Source of the DNA: an uncultured Methylopila sp.
GTDB lineage: Bacteria; Pseudomonadota; Alphaproteobacteria; Rhizobiales; Methylopilaceae
Length of the DNA: 64,000 nt
Assembly (NCBI GenBank): GCA_902168115.1
Contig: CABHPB010000068.1
Span: forward strand, 62,001 to 126,000
Reading direction: 5' to 3'
The notes under the pieces were generated by a model. The model was given only the letters and a program-made list of their open reading frames with translations. It had not been told where the DNA came from and did not search any database. Positions 32,200-41,218 of the stretch are shown here, in pieces; the stretch's first letter is position 1; every line of letters begins with the position of its first letter. Both the position numbers and the translations under genes were made by a program.

Positions 32200-32661
32200 A
32201 TGCGCGACAGCAAGCTCTCTGGCGTTCTCCACATCCTGCTGCACATGGCCGAGGCTGGCCGGCCGGTCACCTCCGAGACGCTGGCCGGCGCGATGGGCAC
32301 GAACCCGGTCGTTCTGCGCCGGTTGCTCGCGGGCCTTCGCGAACGTGGCTTCGTGCGGTCGGAAAAGGGACACGGCGGCGGCTGGACGATCGCCTGCGAT
32401 CTTTCCGCGGTGACGCTGCGCGACGTCTATGAGGCGGTGGGCGAGCCGACGATTTTCGCCATGGGCAACCGCAGCGAGGCCCCCGGTTGCCTTGTCGAAC
32501 AGGCGGTCAACGGCGCGCTCGATGACGCCTTCGACGAGGCCCGGACGCTTCTGCTCGATCGCTTCGGCCGCGTGACGCTAGCGGCGCTGAGCGCCGATTT
32601 CCGCGAACGCATGGCGAGCCGGAAAAGCCGCTGCGGCTTTGACGCTGGCGACGCGGCCTGA
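32197..32661 (+). CDS. Rrf2 family transcriptional regulator
   Basis: A 154-residue Rrf2-type winged-helix protein: SGVLHILLHMAEAG, then LAGAMGTNPVVLRRLLAGLRERGFV and the wing KGHGGGWTI. The three-cysteine cluster of IscR/NsrR is missing; only one Cys lies in the usual region (APGCLVEQ). It therefore probably senses something other than an Fe-S cluster, as YwnA-like members do. ATG 32197 is followed by a second ATG at 32200. A palindrome overlaps the start. A methyltransferase gene follows 29 bp downstream, probably in the same operon. Confidence 0.9.
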   Translation: MMRDSKLSGVLHILLHMAEAGRPVTSETLAGAMGTNPVVLRRLLAGLRERGFVRSEKGHGGGWTIACDLSAVTLRDVYEAVGEPTIFAMGNRSEAPGCLVEQAVNGALDDAFDEARTLLLDRFGRVTLAALSADFRERMASRKSRCGFDAGDAA

Positions 32662-32690
32662 CGCCGCGAGACATCCTGGAGAGCAGTGAA

Positions 32691-33410
32691 ATGTCCGAGG
32701 CCGCCGAGGATCCACGCAAGCGCTTTCTCGACATCTTCGAGGATCCGGCCGCCGTCGCGCGATACGCGGACGGGCCGCGCCAGTTCGTGCCGGGCGTCGA
32801 GGCGCTCCACAAGATGGCGGCGATCCTCATCGCTGAGCGCGCGCCTGCCGACGCGAAGGTGCTCGTGCTCGGCGCCGGCGGCGGCATGGAACTGAAGGCG
32901 CTCGCAGACGCGCATCCCGGCTGGAGCTTCGTCGGCGTCGACCCGGCCGCAGAGATGCTGCGGCTGACGGAGCGGACGCTCGGAGACGACATGGCCCGGA
33001 CGGAGCTCGTGCGAGGCTATGTCGAGCAGGCGCACGCGGGCCCGTTCGACGCCGCGGTCTGCCTGCTGACGCTGCATTTCCTGGACGAGGCCGAGCGCCG
33101 CGCGACGGTCTCCGAGATCCGACGGCGGCTACGACCCGAAGCGCCCTTCGTCACCGCCCACAACACCCTGCCGCTGAGGACGGAAGCGCGGTCGCGCGCG
33201 CTGCATCGCTACGCGCAGTACGGCGTCGCCTCCGGCGCCGATCCCGACAAGACCGAGCACTACCGGACCGGCATCGACCAGAGCCCCTCCATGCTCCCGG
33301 CCGAACTGGACGAGGACATCTTCCGCTCGGAAGGTTTCTCCGGGGTCGAGCTGTTCTACGCAGGATTTTCGTGGCGCGGCTGGGTCTGCTACGCCGGCCC
33401 CATAAGCTAG
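32691..33410 (+). CDS. Class I SAM-dependent methyltransferase
   Basis: A 239-residue protein with the SAM-binding motif I VLVLGAGGGMELKAL, motif post-I SFVGVDPAAEML and a motif IV-like AAVCLLTLHFL. The N-terminal helix pair (FLDIFEDPAAVARYADGPR) resembles small-molecule methyltransferases rather than rRNA enzymes. It sits behind the Rrf2 gene and may respond to the same signal. The acceptor is unknown. Confidence 0.88.
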   Translation: MSEAAEDPRKRFLDIFEDPAAVARYADGPRQFVPGVEALHKMAAILIAERAPADAKVLVLGAGGGMELKALADAHPGWSFVGVDPAAEMLRLTERTLGDDMARTELVRGYVEQAHAGPFDAAVCLLTLHFLDEAERRATVSEIRRRLRPEAPFVTAHNTLPLRTEARSRALHRYAQYGVASGADPDKTEHYRTGIDQSPSMLPAELDEDIFRSEGFSGVELFYAGFSWRGWVCYAGPIS

Positions 33411-33463
33411 TTTTATAGACGCCAGAAGCCGCCGTCGGTATCGACGACGGGCCGTTTGAGCCA

Positions 33464-34669
33464 ATGTCCCGCCGCATCGAGGATGTGGAGGCGATCGTGG
33501 CCGAGGAAGCGGAATTCGTCATCGTCGGGCTCGGCGCGATGGGCGCGGCCTGCGCGTACCAGCTCGCCAAGCGCGGCAAGTCCGTGCTCGGCCTGGACCG
33601 CTTCGCGCCGCCGCACGATCTCGGCTCCAGCCATGGCGAGACGCGCATCACGCGGGCGGCCGTCGGCGAGGGCGGGGCCTATGCGCCGCTGGTCGCCGCC
33701 TCGCACCGGATCTGGCGGGAGCTCGAGGCCGAGACGGGCGAAGACCTGTTCAGGGCCTGCGGGGCGATCGTGATCGCGCCGGGCTCGGGCGAGAGCTCGC
33801 ATCACGGCAAGCCGGATTTTGTCGCCCGCTCGACGGAAGTCGCCGTGGAGAACGGCATCCCGCACGAGACCATGACGGGCGCCGAGGCGAAGGCGCGGTT
33901 CCCGCAGTTCGTCGGCCTGAAGGGCGACGAGAAGGTCTATTACGAGCCCGGCGGCGGCTATGTCTTCCCGGAAGCCTGCATCGGCGCGCAGCTGTCGCGG
34001 GCGGCCGCGCTCGGCGCGGAGATCCGGACGGGCGTCGAGGTCCTGTCGCTGGCGCAGGAGGGCGACCGGGTCGTCGTCGAGACGGTCGGGGGCCGGATCG
34101 TCGCGCGCCACGCGATCGTCTCGGCGGGCGGGTGGTCAGGTGGTCTGCTTGGCGCCCCGTACCACCGGCTGCTCACTGTCAACCGGCAGGTCCTGCACTG
34201 GTTCGTGCTCGACGACATGGCGGCCTACGGGCCCGACTCGCCGGTCTTCATCTGGATGCACGGGCCGACGGACGTCGACTATCTCTACGGCTTCCCGCCG
34301 CTCCCCGGCGATCCGCGGATCAAGGTCGCGACCGAGCAATACGCCGCGGCGACGACGGCCGACGCGCTCATGCGCGAGGTCGATCCGCAGGAATCCCAAG
34401 AGATGCACGGGACTCACGTCGCAGGCAGGCTCGCCGACGCCTCGGTCCGGGTCGCGAAGGCGGCGGCGTGCCTCTACACGGTGACGCCCGACAACGGCTT
34501 CATCATCGACCGCCATCCTCGGATGGACCGGGTCGTCGCGATCTCCGCCTGCTCCGGCCACGGCTTCAAGCATTCCGCCGGCATCGGCGAGGCGGTCGCG
34601 AAGGCGGCGACGGAGAACGACTGGTCGCCGCTCGAACCGTTCTCGATCAGTCGCTTCAGCGCGGCCTGA
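33464..34669 (+). CDS. FAD-dependent N-methyl-amino-acid oxidase (N-methyltryptophan/monomeric sarcosine oxidase type)
   Basis: A 401-residue flavoprotein of the SolA/MTOX family that oxidatively demethylates N-methyl amino acids to release formaldehyde and H2O2. The dinucleotide-binding motif VGLGAMGAACAYQLAKRG is near residue 20. The C-terminal SACSGHGFKHS carries the Cys that binds FAD covalently in monomeric sarcosine oxidase and MTOX. The extra 15 residues before EAEFVIVGLG are unusual, so ATG-like starts further in are possible. It overlaps the convergent tpm gene by 14 bp. Confidence 0.9.
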   Translation: MSRRIEDVEAIVAEEAEFVIVGLGAMGAACAYQLAKRGKSVLGLDRFAPPHDLGSSHGETRITRAAVGEGGAYAPLVAASHRIWRELEAETGEDLFRACGAIVIAPGSGESSHHGKPDFVARSTEVAVENGIPHETMTGAEAKARFPQFVGLKGDEKVYYEPGGGYVFPEACIGAQLSRAAALGAEIRTGVEVLSLAQEGDRVVVETVGGRIVARHAIVSAGGWSGGLLGAPYHRLLTVNRQVLHWFVLDDMAAYGPDSPVFIWMHGPTDVDYLYGFPPLPGDPRIKVATEQYAAATTADALMREVDPQESQEMHGTHVAGRLADASVRVAKAAACLYTVTPDNGFIIDRHPRMDRVVAISACSGHGFKHSAGIGEAVAKAATENDWSPLEPFSISRFSAA

Positions 34670-35294
34670 GCGCCCAGGCCCGTTCGGTCGCCGGGCAAAA
34701 ACCCTTCAGGCCGCTCTCGACGTCGACGCTTTCCAGCGGCTCGATTTCGAAGGCGGCCGAATAGAGCGCCCTCACCTCGTCCTCAGGCACGGAAAAGGGC
34801 GGGCCCTCCATCAGGCCCTGATCGTACTCGAAGGTGATCAGCAGCTGCGGCGCGCGACCGGTGATTTCGGCCAGATGGGCCGCATAGGCCGGCCGCATCT
34901 CCGGCGGAAGCGCGACCAGGGCCGCGCGATCATAGACGGCGTCGACCGGTCCGAGCGTCTCCGCGGTCAACTCGAACAGGTCGCCGACGAAGACGTCGAT
35001 CCCGTCGGAGCTGTAGCGCAGCGAGGGGCCGGCCTGCTCGATCTTGGGTTCGACGCCGAGCTCCGCGAAGAGTTGCTGGATCGCCGTCTCGACCAGCTCC
35101 GCGCCGACGACCCTGAAGCCCTGTCCGAGCAGCCAGCCGATGTCGAGCGTCTTGCCACAGAGCGGCAGGAACACGCGCGAACCCGCCGGCGGAGCGAATT
35201 CGGGAAGGCGCCTGACGAGCATCGGATGCGCCTGCGGCTGGTGCCATCCGAGCCGGTTCTCCCGCCACCTCTCGCGCCAGAATCTTTCGTCCAT
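34656..35294 (-). CDS. tpm: Thiopurine S-methyltransferase family protein
   Basis: A 212-residue SAM-dependent methyltransferase of the TPMT family. Family marks are the N-terminal FWRERWRENRLGWHQPQAHP, VFLPLCGKTLDIGWLLGQG (SAM site) and YDRAALVALPPEMRPAYA. In bacteria these enzymes methylate oxyanions such as tellurite or selenite, and thiols. ATG 35294 is the family start. It lies immediately downstream of the cytochrome b gene (5 bp gap) on the same strand. Confidence 0.92.
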   Translation of the reverse strand: MDERFWRERWRENRLGWHQPQAHPMLVRRLPEFAPPAGSRVFLPLCGKTLDIGWLLGQGFRVVGAELVETAIQQLFAELGVEPKIEQAGPSLRYSSDGIDVFVGDLFELTAETLGPVDAVYDRAALVALPPEMRPAYAAHLAEITGRAPQLLITFEYDQGLMEGPPFSVPEDEVRALYSAAFEIEPLESVDVESGLKGFCPATERAWALRPR

Positions 35295-35299
35295 GGCCG

Positions 35300-35839
35300 T
35301 CAGCGCGCCCCGCCCGCCATCTGCTGGAAGACGCCGTCGCGCCGCACAAGCGCGTGGAACAGCGCCGCAGCGACATGCAGCAGGACGAGCGCGAAGAACG
35401 CGAAGGAGAGCGCGCTGTGGGCGTTCCAAAGCAGCGTATGAAGTTCGCGGCTTTCCGGCAGGATCTGCGGCAACGTTGCGCCCGGCCAGAGCGTGACCGG
35501 ATAGCCGGCGGCGGACAGCATACCCCAGCCGAGCAGCGGCATCGCGATCATCAGCGCGTAGAGCGCGTAGTGCGACAGATGCGCGGCGAGCTTCATGGGT
35601 TCCGGCAGGGCGGCGGGCAGCGCTGGCGCGCCGCTTGTCAGCCGCACGAACAGCCGGATCAGCACTAGGGCGAACAAAGCGACGCCGAGCGGCTTGTGGA
35701 TCGAGACGAGCGCGAGATGCGTCTCGGTCACCGTCGAAACCATGCCGACCCCGATGAACAGCATCGACAGAATGCCGATCGCCATCAGCCAGTGAATGAG
35801 GCGCTGAAGCAGCGTGAAGCGCGGGAGATCTTCGGTCAC
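35300..35839 (-). CDS. Cytochrome b561-type membrane protein
   Basis: A 179-residue inner-membrane protein with four transmembrane helices and the b561 haem-ligand pattern: His in LQRLIHWLMA, His in LVSIHKPLG, His in AHLSHYALYALM and His in VLLHVAAALFH. It shuttles electrons between quinones and a partner. The start GTG 35839, with GGAG upstream, overlaps nothing and lies 10 bp after the catalase-like gene's stop. The two adjacent genes probably form one peroxide-handling unit. Confidence 0.88.
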   Translation of the reverse strand: MTEDLPRFTLLQRLIHWLMAIGILSMLFIGVGMVSTVTETHLALVSIHKPLGVALFALVLIRLFVRLTSGAPALPAALPEPMKLAAHLSHYALYALMIAMPLLGWGMLSAAGYPVTLWPGATLPQILPESRELHTLLWNAHSALSFAFFALVLLHVAAALFHALVRRDGVFQQMAGGAR

Positions 35840-35849
35840 GTCGCTCTCC

Positions 35850-36896
35850 TCACTTCGCGCTCTTGGGATAGTGGGCCGCCTCGGCCGCCCGGCGGTCGAA
35901 GGAGACGGCGTAGACCGCAGAACGGGCGGCGGGGAACGGATCATCCGACACGCTGACGCCCGCCGGCAGCACCGTCGGATCGAAATTGACGTCGCGGCAG
36001 GGGCCGTCGGGCTCGGCTTCGATCCTCTCCACGGTCAGCTTGCCGGCCTCGATCTTCCGGCGGTCGTCCGGCCAGGCCTTGCTCGGGTCCGCAGTCGGAT
36101 CGCCCGGGTTCGCGACGGTCACGACCAGCGTCCAGCGTGCAGGGCCCTTCGCGATCCGGTCCGTGATCTCGCTCGTCAGCACGTCGGGCCCGCGCTGCTT
36201 GAGCTCGTCGGCCGAGACCGTCACCGGCGTCGCCTCCGGCTCGAGCGACCACCGCACCACGCTCTTCTCGCCGCCCGCATTGGTGAAAACGAAGCTGTTC
36301 AGGCTGTTGTAGCGCTCCTCGGCGTAGCTCGCGGTGAAGGGCGCGGACTTCGCCCAGCCGCCGAAGCCGGCGATCTCCGGATGGGCGGCCGCGAAGCTCA
36401 TCATGGCGTCCGGCTCCTTGCTCCCGGAGGCCTTCAGCAGCTCGAAAAAGGCCTGAGGCGTCGAGACCGGGAACACAGGCGCGTCGATCATGGCGCTGCG
36501 CCACTGCTGGCCGTCCGGCGTCCTGACAAGGATGCCGAGGCCCCTCACCCGCGCAGCACCGTCAGCCGCCATCGGATCGGCCGTGCCGAGATTGAAGCGC
36601 CCGACGACCGGATACTTCCCGGCGGCGAAGACCTGCGCCTTCGACAGCGCCGCCGCGCCGCCGCTCGCCTCGAGCGTTCCGGTGAAGCAGACGCCCTTGG
36701 CGTGGTTGCGGCGATGGCCGAGCGCGGGTCCGCCAGGAGGCGCGAATGCGTCGGTCATTTTGGCCGGCGTCAGCCGGTCCGGGGACAGCCATCCCGCCGT
36801 ATAGGCGAAGGCGGTCGCGGCTCCGCCGACGACAAGGGCGATAACGGCGAGGGAAACGACGGTCGAGCGGCCGGAAGACCTGATCGGATCGGACAA
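35850..36896 (-). CDS. Catalase-family peroxidase with N-terminal membrane anchor (SrpA-like)
   Basis: A protein of about 348 residues. A single membrane segment (STVVSLAVIALVVGGAATAF) is followed by a mini-catalase domain with the distal haem His in HRRNHAKGVCF and the proximal RSAVYAVSF Tyr motif near the C terminus. It should be periplasm-facing and degrade peroxide using electrons, likely from the cytochrome b561 encoded next. I take TTG 36896 with AAAGGG upstream as start; GTG 36926 is the alternative. The upstream open frame to 37004 lacks a ribosome-binding site. Confidence 0.85.
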   Translation of the reverse strand: MSDPIRSSGRSTVVSLAVIALVVGGAATAFAYTAGWLSPDRLTPAKMTDAFAPPGGPALGHRRNHAKGVCFTGTLEASGGAAALSKAQVFAAGKYPVVGRFNLGTADPMAADGAARVRGLGILVRTPDGQQWRSAMIDAPVFPVSTPQAFFELLKASGSKEPDAMMSFAAAHPEIAGFGGWAKSAPFTASYAEERYNSLNSFVFTNAGGEKSVVRWSLEPEATPVTVSADELKQRGPDVLTSEITDRIAKGPARWTLVVTVANPGDPTADPSKAWPDDRRKIEAGKLTVERIEAEPDGPCRDVNFDPTVLPAGVSVSDDPFPAARSAVYAVSFDRRAAEAAHYPKSAK

Positions 36897-37029
36897 GAGC
36901 GGCCCTTTGCACCTGACGCGGAACACGGGGACGCCGCAAAGCGCAGCGTTCCAGCCGCCATTTCTGGAGCGGTTCCAGCCGCCCGAACAGCCGGCGGGCT
37001 GCAAATGCGATCTTGCGTTCGGCCAACCG

Positions 37030-37485
37030 TCAGTCGATCGGCGGGCCGACCATGTCGACGCCGTTCGCGCTCGCGATCGCCGCGAGTTTTTCCTTCTGTT
37101 CGGCGGTCGGTTCCACAGGAGGGGGCAGGCCGGCGCTTTCGGCCGGCCGGGACGATTGTCGGACGAGGTTTTCGAAGCCGCCGCGGGTGACGGTGAGAAA
37201 CCGCGCGTTTCCGGCAGAGACGACCTTGTAGGCGTGCGGAACGCCGCGCCTGATCAGCAACGTCTGTCCGGGCTCCGCCGTCGAAATCCCGTCGCCGAGC
37301 TTGAGCTTCAGCCTGCCCTCGAGGACGACGAATATCTCGTCCTCCTCGCGATGGACGTGGAGCGGCGGCCCGTCGCCGCTCGGGACCTCATGCGTGATGA
37401 CCGAGATCCCGTCGCCATTGTCGGCCTGCGCGACGTCGATCGTGACGCGCCCGTTCATGAACCACAGAGCCTCGGGCTTCGGCAT
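37030..37485 (-). CDS. Cupin-domain protein
   Basis: A 151-residue single-domain cupin. The metal-binding motif 1 is GDGPPLHVHREEDEIFVVLEG and motif 2 is PGQTLLIRRGVPHAY. Thus the two His plus Glu ligands of motif 1 and the His of motif 2 are present. The substrate or role is unknown; dioxygenase or sensor functions are both possible. ATG 37485 is supported by homologous starts near MPKPEALWF. It precedes the catalase-like gene on the same strand with a gap of about 130 bp. Confidence 0.85.
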   Translation of the reverse strand: MPKPEALWFMNGRVTIDVAQADNGDGISVITHEVPSGDGPPLHVHREEDEIFVVLEGRLKLKLGDGISTAEPGQTLLIRRGVPHAYKVVSAGNARFLTVTRGGFENLVRQSSRPAESAGLPPPVEPTAEQKEKLAAIASANGVDMVGPPID

Positions 37486-37655
37486 GGCTGCGCTCCGTCG
37501 CGGATGAGACTTGGCCGGAGATAGCACCGCACGGCGCCTCGGAAAGTCGGTAACGCCGCCGGACCTCCGGCCGTAGAGCTTGCGACGGCGCTCTTTGAAA
37601 AAACCGCGTCGCCTCACGATATTGGGCCGGACACAAACAAACGAGGAGGCCGCAG

Positions 37656-38174
37656 ATGTCCACCGAACGCGCGATCCTTGCAGGCGGCTGCTTCTGGGGC
37701 ATGCAGGATCTGATCCGCAAGCAGCCGGGCGTGGTCTCGACCCGCGTCGGCTACACCGGCGGCGACGTGCCCAACGCCACCTACCGCAACCACGGGACCC
37801 ACGCCGAAGGCATCGAGATCGTCTATGACCCGGCGGTCACGAGCTTCCGGCGCATGCTGGAGTTCTTCTTCCAGATCCACGACCCGACCACGAAGAACCG
37901 GCAGGGCAACGACGTCGGGCTGAGCTACCGCTCGGCGATCTTCTATCTCAACGACGAGCAGAAGCGGGTGGCCGAGGAGACGATCGCGGACGTCGACGCT
38001 TCGGGCCTGTGGCCCGGAAAGGTGGAGACCGAAGTGGCGCCGGCCGGAGACTTCTGGGAGGCCGAGCCTGAGCACCAGGACTATCTGGAGCGCTTCCCCA
38101 ACGGCTACACCTGCCACTTCATCCGGCCGAACTGGCGCCTGCCGGCCCGCGACGAGGTCCGCAAGGCGAGCTGA
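37656..38174 (+). CDS. msrA: Peptide-methionine (S)-S-oxide reductase
   Basis: A 172-residue enzyme that repairs oxidised methionine in proteins. The catalytic Cys is in [10 protein letters not shown] near residue 13. Other family motifs are [24 protein letters not shown] (quoted part [13 protein letters not shown]) and YLNDEQKR. The start ATG 37656 has GAGGAGG upstream. It is a stand-alone gene here and fits the oxidative-stress theme of its neighbours. Confidence 0.95.
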   Translation: MSTERAILAGGCFWGMQDLIRKQPGVVSTRVGYTGGDVPNATYRNHGTHAEGIEIVYDPAVTSFRRMLEFFFQIHDPTTKNRQGNDVGLSYRSAIFYLNDEQKRVAEETIADVDASGLWPGKVETEVAPAGDFWEAEPEHQDYLERFPNGYTCHFIRPNWRLPARDEVRKAS

Positions 38175-38180
38175 CCCATC

Positions 38181-39086
38181 TCAGGCGGCGGATCGGCCTT
38201 TGGCGGCCGCCCGCGCCTGCAGCACGAAGTTCCTCACCAGCTCCGAGCGCTCGTCCCGCCGCACGGCGAGGGCGAGCGCGAGGTTGGGGCCCCTGCCCTT
38301 CAGCCGGCGGATCGTGACGCCGGCGACGCTGAGCTGGCGCATCGACGAGGCGAACAGCGACACGCCGAACTCCGCCGCGACCAGCGACAGCAGCGTCGCG
38401 ACCTGCGGCGCGGTCTGGCCGAAGCGGGGCTCGAACCCGGCCGCCCGACAGGCTTCCACGACCGCATCGTAGAGCCCGGCGCCGATGTCGCGCGGCGTGA
38501 TGATGAAGGTCTCCTCGGCAAGCGCGGCGAGATCGATGGGACCGCTGTCGCCGGCCAGACGATGGCCGTTCGGCAGGGCGACGACGAGTTCGTCCTCGGC
38601 CAGCACATGGAGGCGCAGGTCCTTCGCTGCCGAACGGTCCGGCCGCAGGATCGCGGCGCCGAGGCGCCCGTCCCGAAGCCCCGCCGACAGGGCGGCCGAG
38701 CTCGCTTCCTCGAACGACAGATCGACGTCGGGCCAGGCTCGGCGGAAGCCGCGGATGGCCGTCGACACGATCGGGTTGATGACGGCCGAGCCGATGCAGC
38801 CGAGCGCGAGCGAGCCGGTTTCTCCGCGGGCCGCGCGCCGCGCCGCATGGGACGCGTCGGCGGCCTGCGCCGGCATCGTCGCGACGGCGTCGCGGAAGGC
38901 CCTGCCCGCCTCCGTCAGTTCCGCGCCATGCGGCACGCGATGGAACAGCTGCGTCCCGACCTCGGCTTCGAGATCCTTGATCTGCAGGCTGAGCGGCGGC
39001 TGGCCGATGCCGATCCGCGCGGCCGCCCGTGTGAAGCTGCCTTCCTCGGCGACGGCGAGGAAATAGCGGATGTGGCGGAGCTCCAT
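38181..39086 (-). CDS. LysR family transcriptional regulator
   Basis: A 301-residue regulator with a classical N-terminal DNA-binding domain (MELRHIRYFLAVAEEGSFTRAA, quoted first 20: MELRHIRYFLAVAEEGSFTR) and an effector-binding domain. It is divergent from an MFS transporter gene, with symmetric AT-rich sites in the 104-bp gap, so it most likely controls that transporter. The effector is unknown. It is convergent with msrA, 6 bp apart. Confidence 0.93.
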   Translation of the reverse strand: MELRHIRYFLAVAEEGSFTRAAARIGIGQPPLSLQIKDLEAEVGTQLFHRVPHGAELTEAGRAFRDAVATMPAQAADASHAARRAARGETGSLALGCIGSAVINPIVSTAIRGFRRAWPDVDLSFEEASSAALSAGLRDGRLGAAILRPDRSAAKDLRLHVLAEDELVVALPNGHRLAGDSGPIDLAALAEETFIITPRDIGAGLYDAVVEACRAAGFEPRFGQTAPQVATLLSLVAAEFGVSLFASSMRQLSVAGVTIRRLKGRGPNLALALAVRRDERSELVRNFVLQARAAAKGRSAA

Positions 39087-39103
39087 CGGCGACCCACTTC
39101 ATT

Positions 39104-39135
39104 TGCAAAACATATGCAGATCGATACCCGCATAT
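39104..39135. promoter_or_regulatory. LysR-type operator region between divergent lysR and MFS genes
   Basis: Two overlapping dyads are visible: TGCA-N7-TGCA at 39104-39118 and ATATGC-N12-GCATAT at 39112-39135. Both lie in the AT-rich divergent promoter region. LysR proteins often bind two such neighbouring sites; the assignment is inferred from symmetry and place. Confidence 0.45.
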
Positions 39136-39190
39136 TCTAGGAGAATGCGCTTGGCGGGGCTACCTCCCTGGCCAAGGAGAGCGCATTCCC

Positions 39191-40480
39191 ATGTCCGCGC
39201 AGATCGCAGTTTCGCTTCCGACAGGCGCCGCATTCGAGCCGGGCGTCGCGCCGCCGCTCCGCTCGTCGCAATGGATCGCCCGCGGCACGAAGGCCTACTC
39301 GCAGACCTCCTGGGCGTTCTTCTTCGTCGGTTTCGCGACCTTCGCGCTGCTCTATTGCGTGCAGCCGGTGCTGCCGGCCTTCGCCGGCTCGTTCGGGCTA
39401 ACGCCGGCCGAGAGCTCGCTCGCCATGTCGCTCTCGACCGGCTTCCTGGCGTTCTCGATCATGGTCTCGGGGATCGTCTCGCAGGCGCTCGGCCGGCGCG
39501 GCGTGATCTGCGCGTCGATGGCGCTGGGCGCCACGCTCAACATCGTGGCCGGTCTCTCGCCGAACTGGCACGGGCTGCTCGTCGCCCGCGCGCTGGAAGG
39601 GCTTGCGCTCGGCGGCGTCCCTGCGGTCGCGATGACCTATCTCGCCGAGGAGATCGAGCCGAAGAGCCTCGGGCGGGCCATGGGCCTTTACATCGCCGGC
39701 AGCGCCTTCGGCGGCCTGATGGGACGGGTCGGCATGGGTCTCATGACAGAGCTCACGTCGTGGCGCGGCGCGCTGGTGACGCTCGGCGCGATGTGCCTGA
39801 TCTCCGCCGCCCTGGCGTGGCGGCTGATGCCGCCGTCCCGCAACTTCTCCGCCCGGCGCGGACTGGATGTCTCCGGCGACATGGCGCTCTGGGCCCGGCA
39901 CCTCGCGAACCGGTCGCTCCTGCCGCTCTACGCCATCGGCTTCCTGCTCACCGGCGTCTACGTGACGATCTACAACTATGCGGGCTTCATGCTGGCCGAG
40001 GCGCCGTTCCGGCTCGGCGGCGCGGCGATCAGCATGATCTTCCTGTGCGTGCTGTTCGGCATCGCCGGCTCGACGGTCTCGGGATGGCTCGCCGAACGCG
40101 TCGGCCGGCGGAATGCGCTCGCCGGCGGCCTTGCGACGATGGTGTTCGGGGCGGCGCTGACGGCCTGGCCCACGCTGCCGGCGATCGTCGCGGGCATCGC
40201 GCTGGTGACGGCCGGCTTCTTCGTCGCCCACGCCACGGCGAGCTCGATGATCGGCCCGCTGGCCGGCCTCGCGAAGGGCCACGCGGCCTCGCTCTACCTG
40301 CTGTTCTATTATGTCGGGTCGAGCGTCGTCGGCTCGCTCGGCGGCTGGATCTGGCAGCATGGCGGCTGGAACGCCGTGGCCGCGGCGACGGCGGCTATGT
40401 CCGCTCTCGCCGTCGCGGCGGCGATGCTCGCGCGGGCGCCGAAGGGCGCTGCGGATCAGCCGCGCATGGACACGCCGTAG
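39191..40480 (+). CDS. MFS transporter, YnfM-like
   Basis: A 429-residue membrane protein with twelve predicted helices and a cytoplasmic N-terminal extension of about 35 residues. The segment FFVGFATFALLYCVQPVLPAF in helix 1 and ALEGLALGGVPAVAMTYLAEE between helices 4 and 5 are characteristic of the YnfM/arabinose-efflux-like group. The transported compound is unknown; drug or metabolite export is likely. The divergent LysR gene is its probable regulator. Its 3' end overlaps the convergent reductase gene by 25 bp. Confidence 0.9.
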   Translation: MSAQIAVSLPTGAAFEPGVAPPLRSSQWIARGTKAYSQTSWAFFFVGFATFALLYCVQPVLPAFAGSFGLTPAESSLAMSLSTGFLAFSIMVSGIVSQALGRRGVICASMALGATLNIVAGLSPNWHGLLVARALEGLALGGVPAVAMTYLAEEIEPKSLGRAMGLYIAGSAFGGLMGRVGMGLMTELTSWRGALVTLGAMCLISAALAWRLMPPSRNFSARRGLDVSGDMALWARHLANRSLLPLYAIGFLLTGVYVTIYNYAGFMLAEAPFRLGGAAISMIFLCVLFGIAGSTVSGWLAERVGRRNALAGGLATMVFGAALTAWPTLPAIVAGIALVTAGFFVAHATASSMIGPLAGLAKGHAASLYLLFYYVGSSVVGSLGGWIWQHGGWNAVAAATAAMSALAVAAAMLARAPKGAADQPRMDTP

Positions 40481-41154
40481 CGCAGCCAGACGACGCCGTC
40501 TTTGGCCTCGCAGCTTCTCAGGTCGAGCTTCAGGCGGGCGGCGAGCCCCTCTTCGCCCGCCTCGAAGATCGTCCGCTCGCCGGTGATCGCGTTGATAGAC
40601 GGCCAGATCAGCACGATCACCTCGTCGACGAGCCCGGCCTTCAGGAAAGCGCCGTTGACGCCGCCGCCGCCCTCGACGGCGACATGATCGAGCTTCAGCT
40701 CGCGGGCGAGAACTTCGAGCGCGCTGGCGAGGTCGATCTCGTCTCCGCCGCTGACGAGATAGGACACGCCGTCAGCGGCGAGCTCGGCGAGGTGGCTGTC
40801 CGCAACGCCGGCGCCGAGCAGCACGACGACATGGTCGCCGCCGATGTCCGGCTTGGCGAAATGAAGCTTGCCGGAGGGGTCCAGGATGATCCCGTAGGCG
40901 CCGGCGTCGCGCGTCGCGAAATGGTGCGGGCGCGGCGGCGCGGCGAACGCGGCGGGCGGATGCGCTGTGGCGCGCGACATCTCCGCGCCTGTCACCCGGC
41001 CGATGATCCAGGCGTCCGGCGAGAGCTCGTCATGCGCCGCCTCGAAGGCGCGCCCGCGCGCCGAGATCTCCTCCTTCGCGCCGTCTCCCGCAAGGCCCGA
41101 GCCCAGCCTCCCGTCGAGGGAGGACAGCATGAGGCAAGTGACGCGAGGCTTCAT
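40456..41154 (-). CDS. RibD C-terminal/dihydrofolate-reductase-like protein
   Basis: A 232-residue single-domain NADPH-dependent reductase of the RibD/DHFR fold: MKPRVTCLMLSSLDGRLGSG at the start, AWIIGRVTGAEM for cofactor binding, and VEGGGGVNGAFLKAGLVDEV near the C terminus. No deaminase domain is attached, so it is not a full RibD. It may reduce a pyrimidine or pterin-like compound; the substrate is unknown. It is convergent with the MFS gene. Confidence 0.85.
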   Translation of the reverse strand: MKPRVTCLMLSSLDGRLGSGLAGDGAKEEISARGRAFEAAHDELSPDAWIIGRVTGAEMSRATAHPPAAFAAPPRPHHFATRDAGAYGIILDPSGKLHFAKPDIGGDHVVVLLGAGVADSHLAELAADGVSYLVSGGDEIDLASALEVLARELKLDHVAVEGGGGVNGAFLKAGLVDEVIVLIWPSINAITGERTIFEAGEEGLAARLKLDLRSCEAKDGVVWLRYGVSMRG

Positions 41155-41218
41155 CGGACGGCTCCGGATCGGCGGGAGAGGCCCGAGCTAGGGCGCGCCG
41201 GACGGACGACCAGCGCGC

